Made by a program: the position numbers and the translations under genes | Notes under the pieces: generated by a model | Told to the model about the DNA's origin: nothing | What the model saw: the letters and a program-made list of their open reading frames with translations, nothing else | Database searches by the model: none | From: Qipengyuania aquimaris | GTDB taxonomy: Bacteria > Pseudomonadota > Alphaproteobacteria > Sphingomonadales > Sphingomonadaceae | NCBI RefSeq assembly: GCF_009827445.1 | Contig: NZ_WTYI01000001.1 | Coordinates: forward strand, 2,432,381 to 2,496,380 | Direction of reading: 5' to 3' | Length of the DNA stretch: 64,000 nucleotides | Shown: positions 50,537 through 60,221 of the stretch, one piece after another | Numbering within the stretch: the first letter of the stretch is position 1 | How the letters are laid out: every line of letters begins with the position of its first letter

Positions 50537-52879
50537 ATGGGAAAACCGACCGCTAACAGCGAAGAGGTGTGCCGGCTGCTACTGGTGCGCAGGATGCGTG
50601 CGGTCATCGCCGGCAATACGCTCGCGACCGCGTCGGCCCTTGCATCTGCCGCTGTCCTTATTGTCGGCTTCGACGAATCCAAGTGGCGCGCCCCGCTGCT
50701 GTCTTGGGCGATCGTTGCCGCCCTGGCATTCACCGTGCGCGCCTATTTCTTCGCGACGCTCGACCCTGACGAGCATGATGAAGAGGCGCTGACCCGCGAT
50801 TACCGCAGGGTCACCGGCTGGATGATCGTGACAAGTTCGCTCTGGGCGGCGGGCTTCATCCTCTTCGCCCTGACTGCCCAGGGCCTGGAAATCGCCCTGC
50901 TTGGCGTGGTCGGCACTGCAATGCTCGTCGGCGTCCTGCTTATTCACCGGGCTGTCCCGCTTGCGGGCTACGTCCATATCTCGCTCCTGCTTGCGGCGCT
51001 CATTACCTCGGCGTGGCTGAGCGTGGGCGCGCAATCGCTGCCGATTGCCCTGGTCCTCGTGATTTACGCCATGGCGCTGTGGACCGCAGTCGGCCGGATG
51101 GATGCCGCTTTCCAGGCAGCAGTCACCGCAGATGTCGAGCGCGAAGAAGCCAGCGCGACTGTGGCGTTGCTGCTCAACGACTACGAAGAACAATCGACGG
51201 ACTGGCTGTGGATCATCGACCGGCAGGGCAATCTTCGAGAGGTAAGCGAGCGTTTCGCCAGAGCTTGCGCCCGCGATCCCGAAGAACTCGAAGGGACATC
51301 CATTCTCGACCTGGTGCGGCCGGGCGAGGGCCGCGATTTGCTATCGCAGCATATCCTCAACGCGCATGCATTTCGCGATATAGCGGTGAGTGTCTCCATC
51401 GAGGGAGCGCCGCGCTTCTGGCAACTTTCCGCCCGCCCGCGCACCGATGGCAGCATGAGCGGCGTCGCGCGCGATGTGACAGCGGATCGCCTGATCGAAG
51501 AGCGCGTCACCTTGATGGCGCACTATGACAGCCTGACCAATCTGGCCAACCGCTACCTCTTCAATGAGCGCCTGCGCGAATTGCTCGGCGATAGCAGATC
51601 GAGCGGCGCCAACGTGGCTTTGTTCTATCTCGATCTGGACGACTTCAAGGCCATCAATGATACGCGCGGACATCTGGTCGGAGACCGCCTGCTGCGCGAA
51701 GTCGCCGAGCGCCTCGCCTGCGAGGTGCGTGACGAAGATACGGTCGCGCGCCTTGGCGGCGACGAGTTTGCCGTGCTTATCGAGACACGCGCCGGCGACG
51801 GCATGCTTATCGAACGGGCGCACCGTTTCCTGTCGGTGGTCAGGGCGCCATATGAAATCGACGGGCACAGCTACAAGGTGTCCACCAGCGTGGGCGTGGC
51901 GCGATGCCATGACGGCGATTGCGATGCGGAAGAGCTGATGCGCCGCGCCGACCTTGCGCTCTACGCTGCCAAGAACAAGGGACGCGACAACCTGGCGATT
52001 TTCGAGCATTCGCTGGATCAGCAGGCTCGCGAACGACGCTCGCTTGAAACGGACCTCGGCGAAGCGCTCGCACGGGACCAGTTCAGGCTGCATTTCCAAC
52101 CGATCATCGAATTGGAAACCGGGCAGGCTACCGGATACGAGGCTCTGTTGAGGTGGTATCATCCAGAGCGCGGCGTTCTGGGCCCGAGCGAATTTCTCAC
52201 CATCGCCGAAGAAACCGGGCTGATCATGCCCATCGGCGATTGGGTCATCCGCACGGCCTTGGCCGAAACGGTCGATTGGGCCGGTGATTTCCGCGTGGCC
52301 ATCAACCTGTCGACCACGCAGGTTGCCGATTCCAGGATCGTGGCGACCTTGTCGCAGGCGCTGCGGGAAACGGATTATCCGGCCCACCGCGTCGAACTTG
52401 AAATCACCGAGCATGTGTTGATGGATCAAAGCGATGCCAATCGCGACACGCTCATGCGGATGCGCGAAATGGGTCTTAAAATCGCGCTCGATGATTTCGG
52501 CACCGGCTTTTCTTCGCTCGCCTATTTGCGGCGCTTCCCCTTCGACCGCATCAAGATCGACCGCACTTTCGTTCGCGACCTCAATTCCGACATCGGTAGC
52601 CAGGCCATCGTATCCACTATCACGCGATTGGCGGAAGCTATGGATATGGAAACGACGGCAGAAGGCGTCGAGGACAGACGCCAGCTCGATCTGCTGCGCA
52701 AGCTCGGCGTGAAAGAGGCACAGGGCTTCCTGATCAGCAAGCCGCTGCTGGCCGAGAAGATTTCCTCGGTGACGATCCAACCCGAAGAAGTGGCCGAGGC
52801 ACCGGTGGAGAAGGCGGTGATCGATTACCGGCAGGCGCGCAAGGCGGCGCTGAAGCGTCGGGGCGGCCAGGCCGCCTGA
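50537..52879 (+). CDS. Membrane-bound GGDEF-EAL c-di-GMP enzyme with PAS-like domain
   Basis: 780 residues. About five to six transmembrane segments (about 22-190), a PAS-like sensor (about 220-320), GGDEF domain (about 325-485) and EAL domain (about 500-755). GGDEF is intact (407-411), and an inhibitory I-site R-D-E-D (398-401) stands exactly five residues before it. EAL is intact (535-537), with the I-T-E-H and L-D-D-F-G-T-G motifs of active phosphodiesterases. It could therefore make or degrade c-di-GMP. No HAMP and no LapD-like periplasmic domain. Start chosen from the conserved membrane region; upstream G-rich sequence gives a weak ribosome-binding site. Confidence 0.92.
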   Translation: MGKPTANSEEVCRLLLVRRMRAVIAGNTLATASALASAAVLIVGFDESKWRAPLLSWAIVAALAFTVRAYFFATLDPDEHDEEALTRDYRRVTGWMIVTSSLWAAGFILFALTAQGLEIALLGVVGTAMLVGVLLIHRAVPLAGYVHISLLLAALITSAWLSVGAQSLPIALVLVIYAMALWTAVGRMDAAFQAAVTADVEREEASATVALLLNDYEEQSTDWLWIIDRQGNLREVSERFARACARDPEELEGTSILDLVRPGEGRDLLSQHILNAHAFRDIAVSVSIEGAPRFWQLSARPRTDGSMSGVARDVTADRLIEERVTLMAHYDSLTNLANRYLFNERLRELLGDSRSSGANVALFYLDLDDFKAINDTRGHLVGDRLLREVAERLACEVRDEDTVARLGGDEFAVLIETRAGDGMLIERAHRFLSVVRAPYEIDGHSYKVSTSVGVARCHDGDCDAEELMRRADLALYAAKNKGRDNLAIFEHSLDQQARERRSLETDLGEALARDQFRLHFQPIIELETGQATGYEALLRWYHPERGVLGPSEFLTIAEETGLIMPIGDWVIRTALAETVDWAGDFRVAINLSTTQVADSRIVATLSQALRETDYPAHRVELEITEHVLMDQSDANRDTLMRMREMGLKIALDDFGTGFSSLAYLRRFPFDRIKIDRTFVRDLNSDIGSQAIVSTITRLAEAMDMETTAEGVEDRRQLDLLRKLGVKEAQGFLISKPLLAEKISSVTIQPEEVAEAPVEKAVIDYRQARKAALKRRGGQAA

Positions 52880-52958
52880 GCCGGTCAACACTCGCTAACA
52901 TAAGGGCAGGCACTACTCTTCTCGCCATAGGCGACCGGCTGCGCTATCGGCGCCTGTC

Positions 52959-54305
52959 ATGACCACTATTACGCGTTTCGCCCCGTCACCGACGGGGAAC
53001 CTCCATGTCGGCAATATCCGCACCGCCTTGCACAACTGGATGCTGGCGAGGAAATCGGGCGGGCGCTTCATCCTGCGCATCGATGATACCGATGCGGCGC
53101 GCAGTCGCGAGGAGTATGTCGAAGCGATCCGCGCCGATCTTGCATGGCTCGGGCTTGCGGCGGACGGCGAGGAGCGGCAGTCCGAACGGCTTGCGCTGTA
53201 CCAGTCGGCATTCGACGCGCTCCTGGCTGCAGGACGCATCTATCCGGCGTACGAAACCGCGCAGGAGCTCGAACTCAAGCGAAAGATCCAGTTGGGCCGG
53301 GGCTTGCCGCCGATCTACGATCGTGCCGCTCTCCAGCTGAGCGATGCCGATCGTGCCGCAAAGGAAGCCGAGGGCGTTGCGCCGCACTGGCGTTTCCAGC
53401 TCGATCATGACGAACCGATCGAGTGGGACGATGGCGTGCGTGGCAAGCAGAAATTCGATCCTGCACAGCTATCGGACCCGGTTATTCGCAGGGCTGACGG
53501 AAGCTGGCTCTACATGCTACCCAGCGCGGTCGACGATCTCGATATGGGTGTTACACAGGTGCTGCGCGGCGAGGACCATGTGAGCAATACAGCCGTTCAA
53601 ATTCAGATGTTTACCGCACTTGTTGCTGCACAATATCCTGCAGCAAAAATGCCCGACTTCGCACATGAAGCCTTGCTCGTCGGCAAGGAAGGCAAGCTGT
53701 CGAAACGCCTTGGCTCGCTCGGCTGCGACAGCTTCCGCGAGCGCGATATCGAACCCGAAGCGATTGTCGCCTTACTGGCGCGGCTCGGCACCTCGCAATC
53801 TGTCGAGCCGATCGCCGACCGGCAGGTTCTGGTCGACACGTTCGACCTAACGACATTCGGCCGTGCGCCGGCGAAGTTCGACGATACCGAACTCGACCGT
53901 CTCAATGCGGCGATCGTGCACCAGATGGATTATGAGACGGTCCGGCACCGCCTTCCCCAAGGCATGGACGAGGCCGGCTGGCATGCGGTCCGCCCGAACC
54001 TTTCGCATGTCAGCGAAGCAGCAAACTGGTGGAAGCTGGTGACCGGGCCGATCGAGCAACCGGAATTCTCCAACGAAGATCGCGCTTTCCTGTCGCAGGC
54101 CGCCGACTTGCTGGAGTGGGGCGATGATCCCTGGCGCTCCCTCACCGCTGCGCTGAAGGAAGCGAGTGGCCGCAAGGGCAAGCCGCTGTTCCTGCCGCTG
54201 CGCCAGGCGCTCACCGGCATGGATCACGGGCCGGACATGGGGGAGCTGCTCCCGCTGATCGGCGAAGAAGAGGCGAAGGCGCGACTGGTGCGCGCCTCGA
54301 CCTAA
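52959..54305 (+). CDS. gltX: Glutamyl-tRNA synthetase
   Basis: 448 residues, slightly shorter than the usual 460-480. Charges tRNA with glutamate. Class I signatures: HIGH variant P-T-G-N-L-H-V-G-N (11-19) and KMSKS variant K-L-S-K-R (246-250). Many alphaproteobacteria have two GluRS, one of which charges tRNA-Gln for amidation; whether this is the discriminating copy cannot be told. Its stop codon (TAA) overlaps the stop of the convergent pyk. Confidence 0.95.
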   Translation: MTTITRFAPSPTGNLHVGNIRTALHNWMLARKSGGRFILRIDDTDAARSREEYVEAIRADLAWLGLAADGEERQSERLALYQSAFDALLAAGRIYPAYETAQELELKRKIQLGRGLPPIYDRAALQLSDADRAAKEAEGVAPHWRFQLDHDEPIEWDDGVRGKQKFDPAQLSDPVIRRADGSWLYMLPSAVDDLDMGVTQVLRGEDHVSNTAVQIQMFTALVAAQYPAAKMPDFAHEALLVGKEGKLSKRLGSLGCDSFRERDIEPEAIVALLARLGTSQSVEPIADRQVLVDTFDLTTFGRAPAKFDDTELDRLNAAIVHQMDYETVRHRLPQGMDEAGWHAVRPNLSHVSEAANWWKLVTGPIEQPEFSNEDRAFLSQAADLLEWGDDPWRSLTAALKEASGRKGKPLFLPLRQALTGMDHGPDMGELLPLIGEEEAKARLVRAST

Positions 54306-55786
54306 TTTTCGTGCTTGTCCAGCTCGTCACCGGCGATCGTCACCACGTGCATCAGGTTGGTCGATCCGGGAGTGCCGAAGGGCACACCGGCGAGGGCGAT
54401 GAGCTTGTTGCCCGCAGCTGCGAACCGATGGCGCAGCGCCATGCGCTTGCCCTTGGCGATCATCTCTTCGAAGCTGCCGATATCCTTGGTGGCAACGGCA
54501 TGCGCGCCCCATAGCAAGGCAAGGCGGCGCGCCGTCTTCATGCTCGGCGTCAGGACCATCATCGGCACGCTCGGTCGCTCGCGCGCGACGCGGCGGGCCG
54601 TGCTGCCGGAGCCGGTGAAGACCGTGATCGCGGAAATGGCGACCGTGTCGGCCACGGTCATGCAGGCATGCGCCAGCGCGTCGGCAGTGGTGCGGTCGGG
54701 CGGCGTGTCGAGAAAGCGCACGCGCGGCAGGTACGCCTCATCGCTTTCGACCTGCCGGGCGATGCGGTGCATGATGGTGACCGCCTCTTCAGGCCATTCG
54801 CCCGCTGCCGTTTCCGCAGAAAGCATGACCGCGTCCGCGCCGTCGTAGACCGCATTCGCCACGTCCGAGACTTCGGCGCGGGTCGGGGCGGGGCTTTCGA
54901 TCATGCTTTCCAGCATCTGCGTCGCCACGATGACCGGCTTGCCGGCGGTGCGCGTCTTGTTGACGATCTGCTTCTGGAGCGGGGGGACTTCCTGCGGCTC
55001 CAGTTCCACACCAAGATCGCCGCGGGCGACCATGATGCCGTCGGACAGTTCGATAATCTCGTCGAGGCGCCTGACCGCCATCGGCTTTTCGATCTTGGCG
55101 CACAGCGCGCCATATCCGCCCATCAGCTTGCGCGCTTCGGCAAGATCTTCGGGACGCTGGACGAAGGAGAGGCCGATCCAGTCGACGCCCTGCTGGACCG
55201 CGAAAGCGAGGTCGCGGCGGTCCTTCTCGGTAAGCGCCGGAATGGGCACTTCGGCATCGGGCACGTTGACGCCCTTGCGGTCCGAGATCACGCCGCCGAC
55301 TTCTGCCGAACACAGGATCTCGTTTTCGTCCGCGCGGATCACTTTGAGGCGTATCTTGCCGTCGTTGATCAGCAGGCGCTGGCCTTTTTCAAGCAGGCCG
55401 AAGAGTTCGGGATGCGGCAATTCGACGCGGGTGTGATCGCCCGGCTCGGGATTGCGGTCGAGCGTGAAATGGCCCGAGTGACGAATGACCGCCTCGCCGT
55501 TCTTGAACTTGCCGACGCGCAGCTTCGGGCCCTGGAGGTCGGCAAGGATGGCGATGGGGCGATGGAATTCCTTTTCCATCGCGCGGATCGCCTTGATCGT
55601 TTCGGCGTGGGTTTCGTGTTCGCCATGGCTCATGTTGACGCGGAAGGCGTCGACCCCGGCGCGGAACAGGCGGGCCAGCATTTCCGGAGACCGGCTCGCC
55701 GGGCCTACGGTCGCAAGAATCTTGACCTTGCGGCCACGCGGATCGAGCTTGGGCGCGCCGTCGCGCTCTTTGAGGGGCTTTGCCAT
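54302..55786 (-). CDS. pyk: Pyruvate kinase
   Basis: 494 residues. Final glycolytic step, PEP + ADP to pyruvate + ATP. N-terminal K-I-L-A-T-V-G-P-A-S, V-N-M-S-H-G, the substrate/metal motif M-V-A-R-G-D-L-G-V-E, and Q-K-x-I-V-N-K with V-A-T-Q-M-L-E-S-M. The C-terminal regulatory domain is present. Convergent with gltX; the two stop codons interlock in CTAA at 54302-54305. Divergent from the DUF1244 gene with 46 bases between them. Confidence 0.96.
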   Translation of the reverse strand: MAKPLKERDGAPKLDPRGRKVKILATVGPASRSPEMLARLFRAGVDAFRVNMSHGEHETHAETIKAIRAMEKEFHRPIAILADLQGPKLRVGKFKNGEAVIRHSGHFTLDRNPEPGDHTRVELPHPELFGLLEKGQRLLINDGKIRLKVIRADENEILCSAEVGGVISDRKGVNVPDAEVPIPALTEKDRRDLAFAVQQGVDWIGLSFVQRPEDLAEARKLMGGYGALCAKIEKPMAVRRLDEIIELSDGIMVARGDLGVELEPQEVPPLQKQIVNKTRTAGKPVIVATQMLESMIESPAPTRAEVSDVANAVYDGADAVMLSAETAAGEWPEEAVTIMHRIARQVESDEAYLPRVRFLDTPPDRTTADALAHACMTVADTVAISAITVFTGSGSTARRVARERPSVPMMVLTPSMKTARRLALLWGAHAVATKDIGSFEEMIAKGKRMALRHRFAAAGNKLIALAGVPFGTPGSTNLMHVVTIAGDELDKHEN

Positions 55787-55832
55787 GAGGCATCGCTATG
55801 GCACGGCGGTGCGACAATTCAAGGACGATGAC

Positions 55833-56147
55833 ATGGTTACGAATGCACCCGACGCGCTGGACGCGCTCCCCGATGACGTAGCGGCAGCCGCTTTCCGGCG
55901 ATTGGTCCGACACCTGCGCCATCGCCACGATGCGCAGAATATCGACCTGATGGGGCTGTCCGGCTTCTGTCGCAATTGCCTGGCCGACTGGATCCGCGAC
56001 GCCGGCTTCGAAGGCGACAAGGCAGCCGCGCGCGAGCTGATCCACGGCATGCCGATGGACCAATGGAAAGCCGCTCACCAGACGCCCGCCACCGAAGAGC
56101 AGCTGGCGCGGATGGAGGCGAGCGTTGCGAAAAATCGCGTGGAGTAG
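55833..56147 (+). CDS. DUF1244 family protein
   Basis: 104 residues from the ATG at 55833 (AAGGA 8 bases upstream). A long upstream open frame overlaps pyk and is a shadow. The family motif is clear: I-D-L-M-G-L-S-G-F-C-R-N-C-L-A-D-W, with a conserved Cys pair that might bind metal. Function unknown; the family is widespread in Proteobacteria. Confidence 0.85.
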   Translation: MVTNAPDALDALPDDVAAAAFRRLVRHLRHRHDAQNIDLMGLSGFCRNCLADWIRDAGFEGDKAAARELIHGMPMDQWKAAHQTPATEEQLARMEASVAKNRVE

Positions 56148-56230
56148 CGAGTCGGCACCTTCACCCCGGCGCGGGAGGTGGCTATCCGCAGCAGGCAACC
56201 GATTCTCAAAGACACTGGAGCTGATACCCA

Positions 56231-56467
56231 ATGGCCGAAGCCACCGACGACCGCCTGCGCCTTCTCATCGAGCGCATCGAGCGCCTTGAAGAAGAGAAGA
56301 AGGGCATCGCCGACGACATTCGCGACGTTTACGCGGAAGCCAAGGCCGTGGGTTACGACACCAAGATCATGCGCCAGGTCATCCGCCTGCGTAAGATGAA
56401 GCCCGACGAGCGCAGCGAACAGGAAACCATCCTCGATACCTACAAGGCTGCGCTCGGCATGGGTTGA
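56231..56467 (+). CDS. gapR: GapR family nucleoid-associated protein (DUF2312)
   Basis: 78 residues, all helical: [14 protein letters not shown] at the start forms a coiled coil, and the [13 protein letters not shown] segment carries the basic DNA-binding helix. DUF2312 proteins include Caulobacter GapR, which binds overtwisted AT-rich DNA ahead of forks and polymerases. 83 bases after DUF1244; probably its own promoter. Confidence 0.92.
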   Translation: MAEATDDRLRLLIERIERLEEEKKGIADDIRDVYAEAKAVGYDTKIMRQVIRLRKMKPDERSEQETILDTYKAALGMG

Positions 56468-56524
56468 TCCCACGCGAAAGCGTCCTATCTTGGTAACACA
56501 CTTATCGAGACAGGAGGATTTGCG

Positions 56525-56872
56525 ATGCCCGGACCCTGGAAAGACGCGCGCGGTGTTACCGTAACGACCACGCCGACGATCGAAGGCAAGCCGATCCAGG
56601 ATTACCTCGGTATCGTTACCGGCGAGGTGATCGTCGGCGCGAACCTGTTCCGCGATCTGTTTGCCAATATCCGCGACATCGTTGGTGGCCGCTCCGGCAG
56701 CTACGAGCGCATCCTCGCGGACGCGCGCAACCAGGCGATCGAGGAATTGCAGGCCGAATGCGCCACGCGTGGCGGCAATGCGGTTGTGGGGGTCGATCTC
56801 GACTACGAGGTGATCGGCGATACGGGCTCGATGCTGATGGTGTCCGCCAGCGGCACTGCCGTAAAAATCTAG
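56525..56872 (+). CDS. YbjQ/UPF0145 family protein
   Basis: 115 residues from an ATG with a strong GGAGG site. Matches the YbjQ heavy-metal-binding-type domain: [19 protein letters not shown]-x-Y-E and A-R-x-x-A-I-E-E-L, ending in [11 protein letters not shown]. Forms a pentamer in solved relatives; its biological role is unclear. Convergent with the CPBP gene, one base apart. Confidence 0.9.
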   Translation: MPGPWKDARGVTVTTTPTIEGKPIQDYLGIVTGEVIVGANLFRDLFANIRDIVGGRSGSYERILADARNQAIEELQAECATRGGNAVVGVDLDYEVIGDTGSMLMVSASGTAVKI

Positions 56873-56873
56873 G

Positions 56874-57611
56874 TCAAAGCCAAGGGTCGAGCGCCGTAAA
56901 CAGCGCGTTGAACAGCGCGTGCTGCAAGATCGCCGCGCCCAGGCCCAGCCGCGTGCGTGTGAAGGCGAGGATGAGGCCGCCGATCGTCTGCGGCAGCACC
57001 AGGAACACCGTGATGAATTGCAGTTCCGCGTAATTCGTCAGGTGGATCATCCCGAACACGAGAGAGCTTGCGTAGATGATCTTGCCGTAATGGCGGGAAA
57101 ACCACTCGGGCACTGCACTGTGGGCCTTGCGCGTGGCGAGCCATCTTAGCCAGGCGACAATCACCCCCAGGATAAACACGGTTCCGATGGCCACCTCTCC
57201 TACCGCATCGAGGTAGGAGAGCCCGGTTGTAGCCAGGATCAATGCGACGAAGGTTGCCGCGAATTCGAGATCGGCGCGTCTCCCGCGCAACCATCCCCGG
57301 AATATAACCTCTTCCATGACCGGCGCTACGGCGATCGCGAAAATGGCCAAGGTTACCGGATCGAGATCGAAATCCTCGACTTGCGGAAAGGTGGCTCCGA
57401 ACCCTTCGGCTACTGCCACGACCGCAACCATGAGCGCGGCAACGGCAATGTCCACGGCCAGTACGACCGAGAATACGCGGCGTCGCTCTTTGCCTCGCAG
57501 CATCGGTCCGCCGAGCGGGGTCGGTGCCTTCGCGAAGGCCAGCAGTTGCCGCAGTGTGTCGGCGGGACTGCTGCCGGAAGTTGCAGCGGGGTGGGCGTCA
57601 GCCCCTGACAA
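56874..57611 (-). CDS. CPBP family intramembrane protease (CAAX-type)
   Basis: Start uncertain: the TTG at 57611 gives 245 residues and is preceded by AAGG; an ATG at 57635 would overlap trpS by 38 bases. Six or more transmembrane helices. Conserved motifs of the Abi/CAAX (CPBP) family: E-E-V-I-F-R-G (catalytic Glu pair and Arg), F-G-M-I-H-L and Q-H-A-L-F-N-A at the C-terminus. In bacteria such proteases act on membrane peptides or bacteriocin-type substrates. Confidence 0.85.
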   Translation of the reverse strand: MSGADAHPAATSGSSPADTLRQLLAFAKAPTPLGGPMLRGKERRRVFSVVLAVDIAVAALMVAVVAVAEGFGATFPQVEDFDLDPVTLAIFAIAVAPVMEEVIFRGWLRGRRADLEFAATFVALILATTGLSYLDAVGEVAIGTVFILGVIVAWLRWLATRKAHSAVPEWFSRHYGKIIYASSLVFGMIHLTNYAELQFITVFLVLPQTIGGLILAFTRTRLGLGAAILQHALFNALFTALDPWL

Positions 57612-58614
57612 GGCCCAGTGCCTTGTAGGTCGCATCGAGCGTCGGGACGGCGATCTGGCGGGCCTGGGCTGCGCCGCGGGCGAGGATCGCGTCCAGCGCT
57701 TCGCGGTCTTCGAGAAGCCCGGTGAAGCGTTCCGAGATCGGGCGCAGCGTTTCGACCAGCACTTCCCCCAAGGCAGGCTTGAACTTGCCGAACCCTTCGC
57801 CCCCGAAATCGGCCAGCACGTCGTCGACGCTCTTGTCGGTGAGCGCGGCGTAGATCGTCACGAGGTTGAGCGCTTCGGGCCGGTCTTCCAGACCCTTTTC
57901 CTCGCTCGGCAGGGGTTCGGGGTCGGTCTTGGCCTTCTTGATCTTCTTCATCACCGTGTCGGGATCGTCGGCCAGTTCGATGCGGCTCATTTCCGACGGA
58001 TCGGACTTGCTCATCTTCTTCGATCCGTCGCGCAGGCTCATGATCCGCGCCGCCTGGGGCGGGCTGATCGGTTCGGGCAGGGTGAAGACCGGAGCGTCCT
58101 CGGTTGCGAAGTCATTGTTGAACTTCTGCGCAATGTCGCGCGCCAGTTCGAGGTGCTGCTTCTGGTCCTCGCCCACGGGCACGTGGGTCGCCTGGTAAAG
58201 CAGCACGTCGGCGGCCTGAAGCACGGGATAGGTGAACAGCGCAACGCTGGCACCTTCGCGGTTCTTGCCGCTCTTGTCCTTGAACTGCGTCATGCGGTTG
58301 AGCCAGCCCATGCGCGCAGTCCCGTTGAGGAGCCACTGCAATTCGGCGTGCGCGTGGACCTGCGCCTGGTTGAACAGCACCGAACGCGCCGGGTCGATGC
58401 CGCAGGCGACCAGCGCCGCCGCCATTTCGAGCGTGGCGCGCCGCAGTTCCGCCGGATCGTGCGGCATCGAAATCGCGTGCAGGTCGGCAAGGAAGAACAG
58501 GCACTGTTCTCCTTCGCCAAGGTTATCCTGCATCCGCACCCAATTGCGGATCGCACCCAGGTAATTGCCGAGATGGAGATTGCCGGTGGGCTGGATGCCG
58601 GAAACAACACGCAT
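57598..58614 (-). CDS. trpS: Tryptophanyl-tRNA synthetase
   Basis: 338 residues, normal length. Class I signatures: HIGH variant G-N-L-H-L-G-N (11-17) and K-M-S-K-S (200-204). Charges tRNA-Trp. Starts 6 bases after the murJ stop on the same strand, so probably co-transcribed with it, and overlaps the start of the CPBP gene. Confidence 0.97.
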   Translation of the reverse strand: MRVVSGIQPTGNLHLGNYLGAIRNWVRMQDNLGEGEQCLFFLADLHAISMPHDPAELRRATLEMAAALVACGIDPARSVLFNQAQVHAHAELQWLLNGTARMGWLNRMTQFKDKSGKNREGASVALFTYPVLQAADVLLYQATHVPVGEDQKQHLELARDIAQKFNNDFATEDAPVFTLPEPISPPQAARIMSLRDGSKKMSKSDPSEMSRIELADDPDTVMKKIKKAKTDPEPLPSEEKGLEDRPEALNLVTIYAALTDKSVDDVLADFGGEGFGKFKPALGEVLVETLRPISERFTGLLEDREALDAILARGAAQARQIAVPTLDATYKALGLVRG

Positions 58615-58620
58615 GATGAT

Positions 58621-60192
58621 TTACGGAGCTTTCTTCTTGGTCAGGGCAGCGATGCGCTGCCGGTCGATGGCGCCGACTGCGAAAGCGACGCCGAAATAGA
58701 CGATGCCCGAGCACAGGACGAGCCCGAGGAGCGCGGCCAGCCGGGCAAGCAGGCCAGCGGAATACCAACCGGTTAGCAAATCACGGGCGAACCACAAGGC
58801 GGCACCCATGGCGGCCGCTGCGACGAGTTGGCGTGCGATGCGCCCGACCAACGCCAGGGGTACCGAATAATACCCCCGCTTGAGGAGGACGACGTAGAGG
58901 AAAGCCACGTTGATCCACGCCCCGATCACGCTGGCCAGCGCCACCCCCTCCACGCCGAACCGCTGGAGGAAGGCGATGTTGAACGCCACGAAAACGCCGA
59001 GGGAAATGAAGGCCGCATAGACCGGGGTCTTCGTGTCCGACCGGGCGTAGAAATTGGGCACCAGCACCTTCACCATCACGTAAGCCGGCAGGCCGAGCAC
59101 CAGGATCGCCAGGACGCCGCCCGCGATGGCGGCATCCTCGACACTGAAGCGTCCGCCCTGGAAAATCATCGTGATGAAGGGCGTGGCGCAGATTGCCAGC
59201 GCAACTGCCGCCGGGATGGTCAGCAGCATCGAAAGCTCGATGGCATCGGACTGGATGCGATCCGCGCCTTCCTTGTTCTTGCTGCCGACGAATTTCGACA
59301 GGGTCGGCAGGATCGCGGTCGACAGAGCAATGCCGATAATCCCGAGCGGCAGCTGGTTGAGCCGGTCGGCATAGTTCATGTAGCTGACCGAACCGCTTTC
59401 GAGCTGGTTGAGGAAGTAGAGCTGGACCAGCGTGTTGATCTGGTAAGCGCCGCCACCGATCGCCGCGGGCAGCGCGATGATGGACAGGCGTTTCACCTCC
59501 GGCGTGATGCGGGGCCAGAGCAGCTTGGGCCGGAATCCCTCGACCCTTGTCCAGTAATACAGCCATCCCAGCTGCATGACGCCGCCCGCAGTCACGGCCC
59601 ATGCGACGCCGTAAGCGACCTGCTCGATGCTCGCTCCCGTCGCCTCGATGAAATACTCCCCCGTCAGCAGCGCGGCGATGAGCACGAGGTTGAGGATGAT
59701 CGGAAAGCTGGCCCCCGGCGCAAAGCGGGAGACCGAATTGAGCATGCCGGTGAACAAGGTCACCAGGCTGACCAGCAGGATGTAGGGGAACATGATCCGG
59801 GCGAAGTCGACTGCGAGGTCGAACTGGCCGGGTTCGACCGGCTTTTCCGCGAGGATCCAGATCACGCCCGGCATGGCGAGCTCGAATACGATGCACAGGG
59901 CGATCAGGACCGGCAGAAACACGCTCAGCACGTCGGCCGAGAAACTGCGGGCATCTTCGATCCCGCCTTCGCCGTTCAACCGCTTGGAGAACATCGGCAC
60001 GAAGGCGGCGGAAAACGCGCCTTCCGCGAACAGGCGGCGGAAGACGTTGGGTATGATGAAGGCCTGGAACCAGGCGTCGGTAACCGCATTGGCGCCGAGC
60101 ACGCGGCTGAAGATCATTTCGCGTGCCATGCCGGCGATGCGGCTCACCATGGTGAGCGAGCCGATCGTGCCGACGTTCTTGAGCAGGCTCAT
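58621..60192 (-). CDS. murJ: Lipid II flippase MurJ
   Basis: 523 residues with about 14 transmembrane helices, the MOP-superfamily layout. Translocates lipid II to the periplasm for peptidoglycan synthesis. The N-terminus carries S-R-I-A-G-M-A-R-E, the helix-1 Arg motif, and N-V-F-R-R-L-F-A-E-G-A-F-S-A-A-F-V-P, the typical MurJ (MviN) segment. Encoded between secB and trpS. Confidence 0.95.
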   Translation of the reverse strand: MSLLKNVGTIGSLTMVSRIAGMAREMIFSRVLGANAVTDAWFQAFIIPNVFRRLFAEGAFSAAFVPMFSKRLNGEGGIEDARSFSADVLSVFLPVLIALCIVFELAMPGVIWILAEKPVEPGQFDLAVDFARIMFPYILLVSLVTLFTGMLNSVSRFAPGASFPIILNLVLIAALLTGEYFIEATGASIEQVAYGVAWAVTAGGVMQLGWLYYWTRVEGFRPKLLWPRITPEVKRLSIIALPAAIGGGAYQINTLVQLYFLNQLESGSVSYMNYADRLNQLPLGIIGIALSTAILPTLSKFVGSKNKEGADRIQSDAIELSMLLTIPAAVALAICATPFITMIFQGGRFSVEDAAIAGGVLAILVLGLPAYVMVKVLVPNFYARSDTKTPVYAAFISLGVFVAFNIAFLQRFGVEGVALASVIGAWINVAFLYVVLLKRGYYSVPLALVGRIARQLVAAAAMGAALWFARDLLTGWYSAGLLARLAALLGLVLCSGIVYFGVAFAVGAIDRQRIAALTKKKAP

Positions 60193-60221
60193 CGCGGAGC
60201 CTCCGTCCCGGTCCCGGTGCC

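Noticed and set aside
50537-52879. LapD candidate for the adhesin system
   Set aside because: GGDEF and EAL motifs are intact and the sensory part is multi-pass membrane plus PAS-like, not the LapD periplasmic-HAMP layout.
55485-55832. N-terminal extension of the DUF1244 gene
   Set aside because: It overlaps pyk on the other strand and is not conserved-looking; the ATG at 55833 has a good ribosome-binding site.
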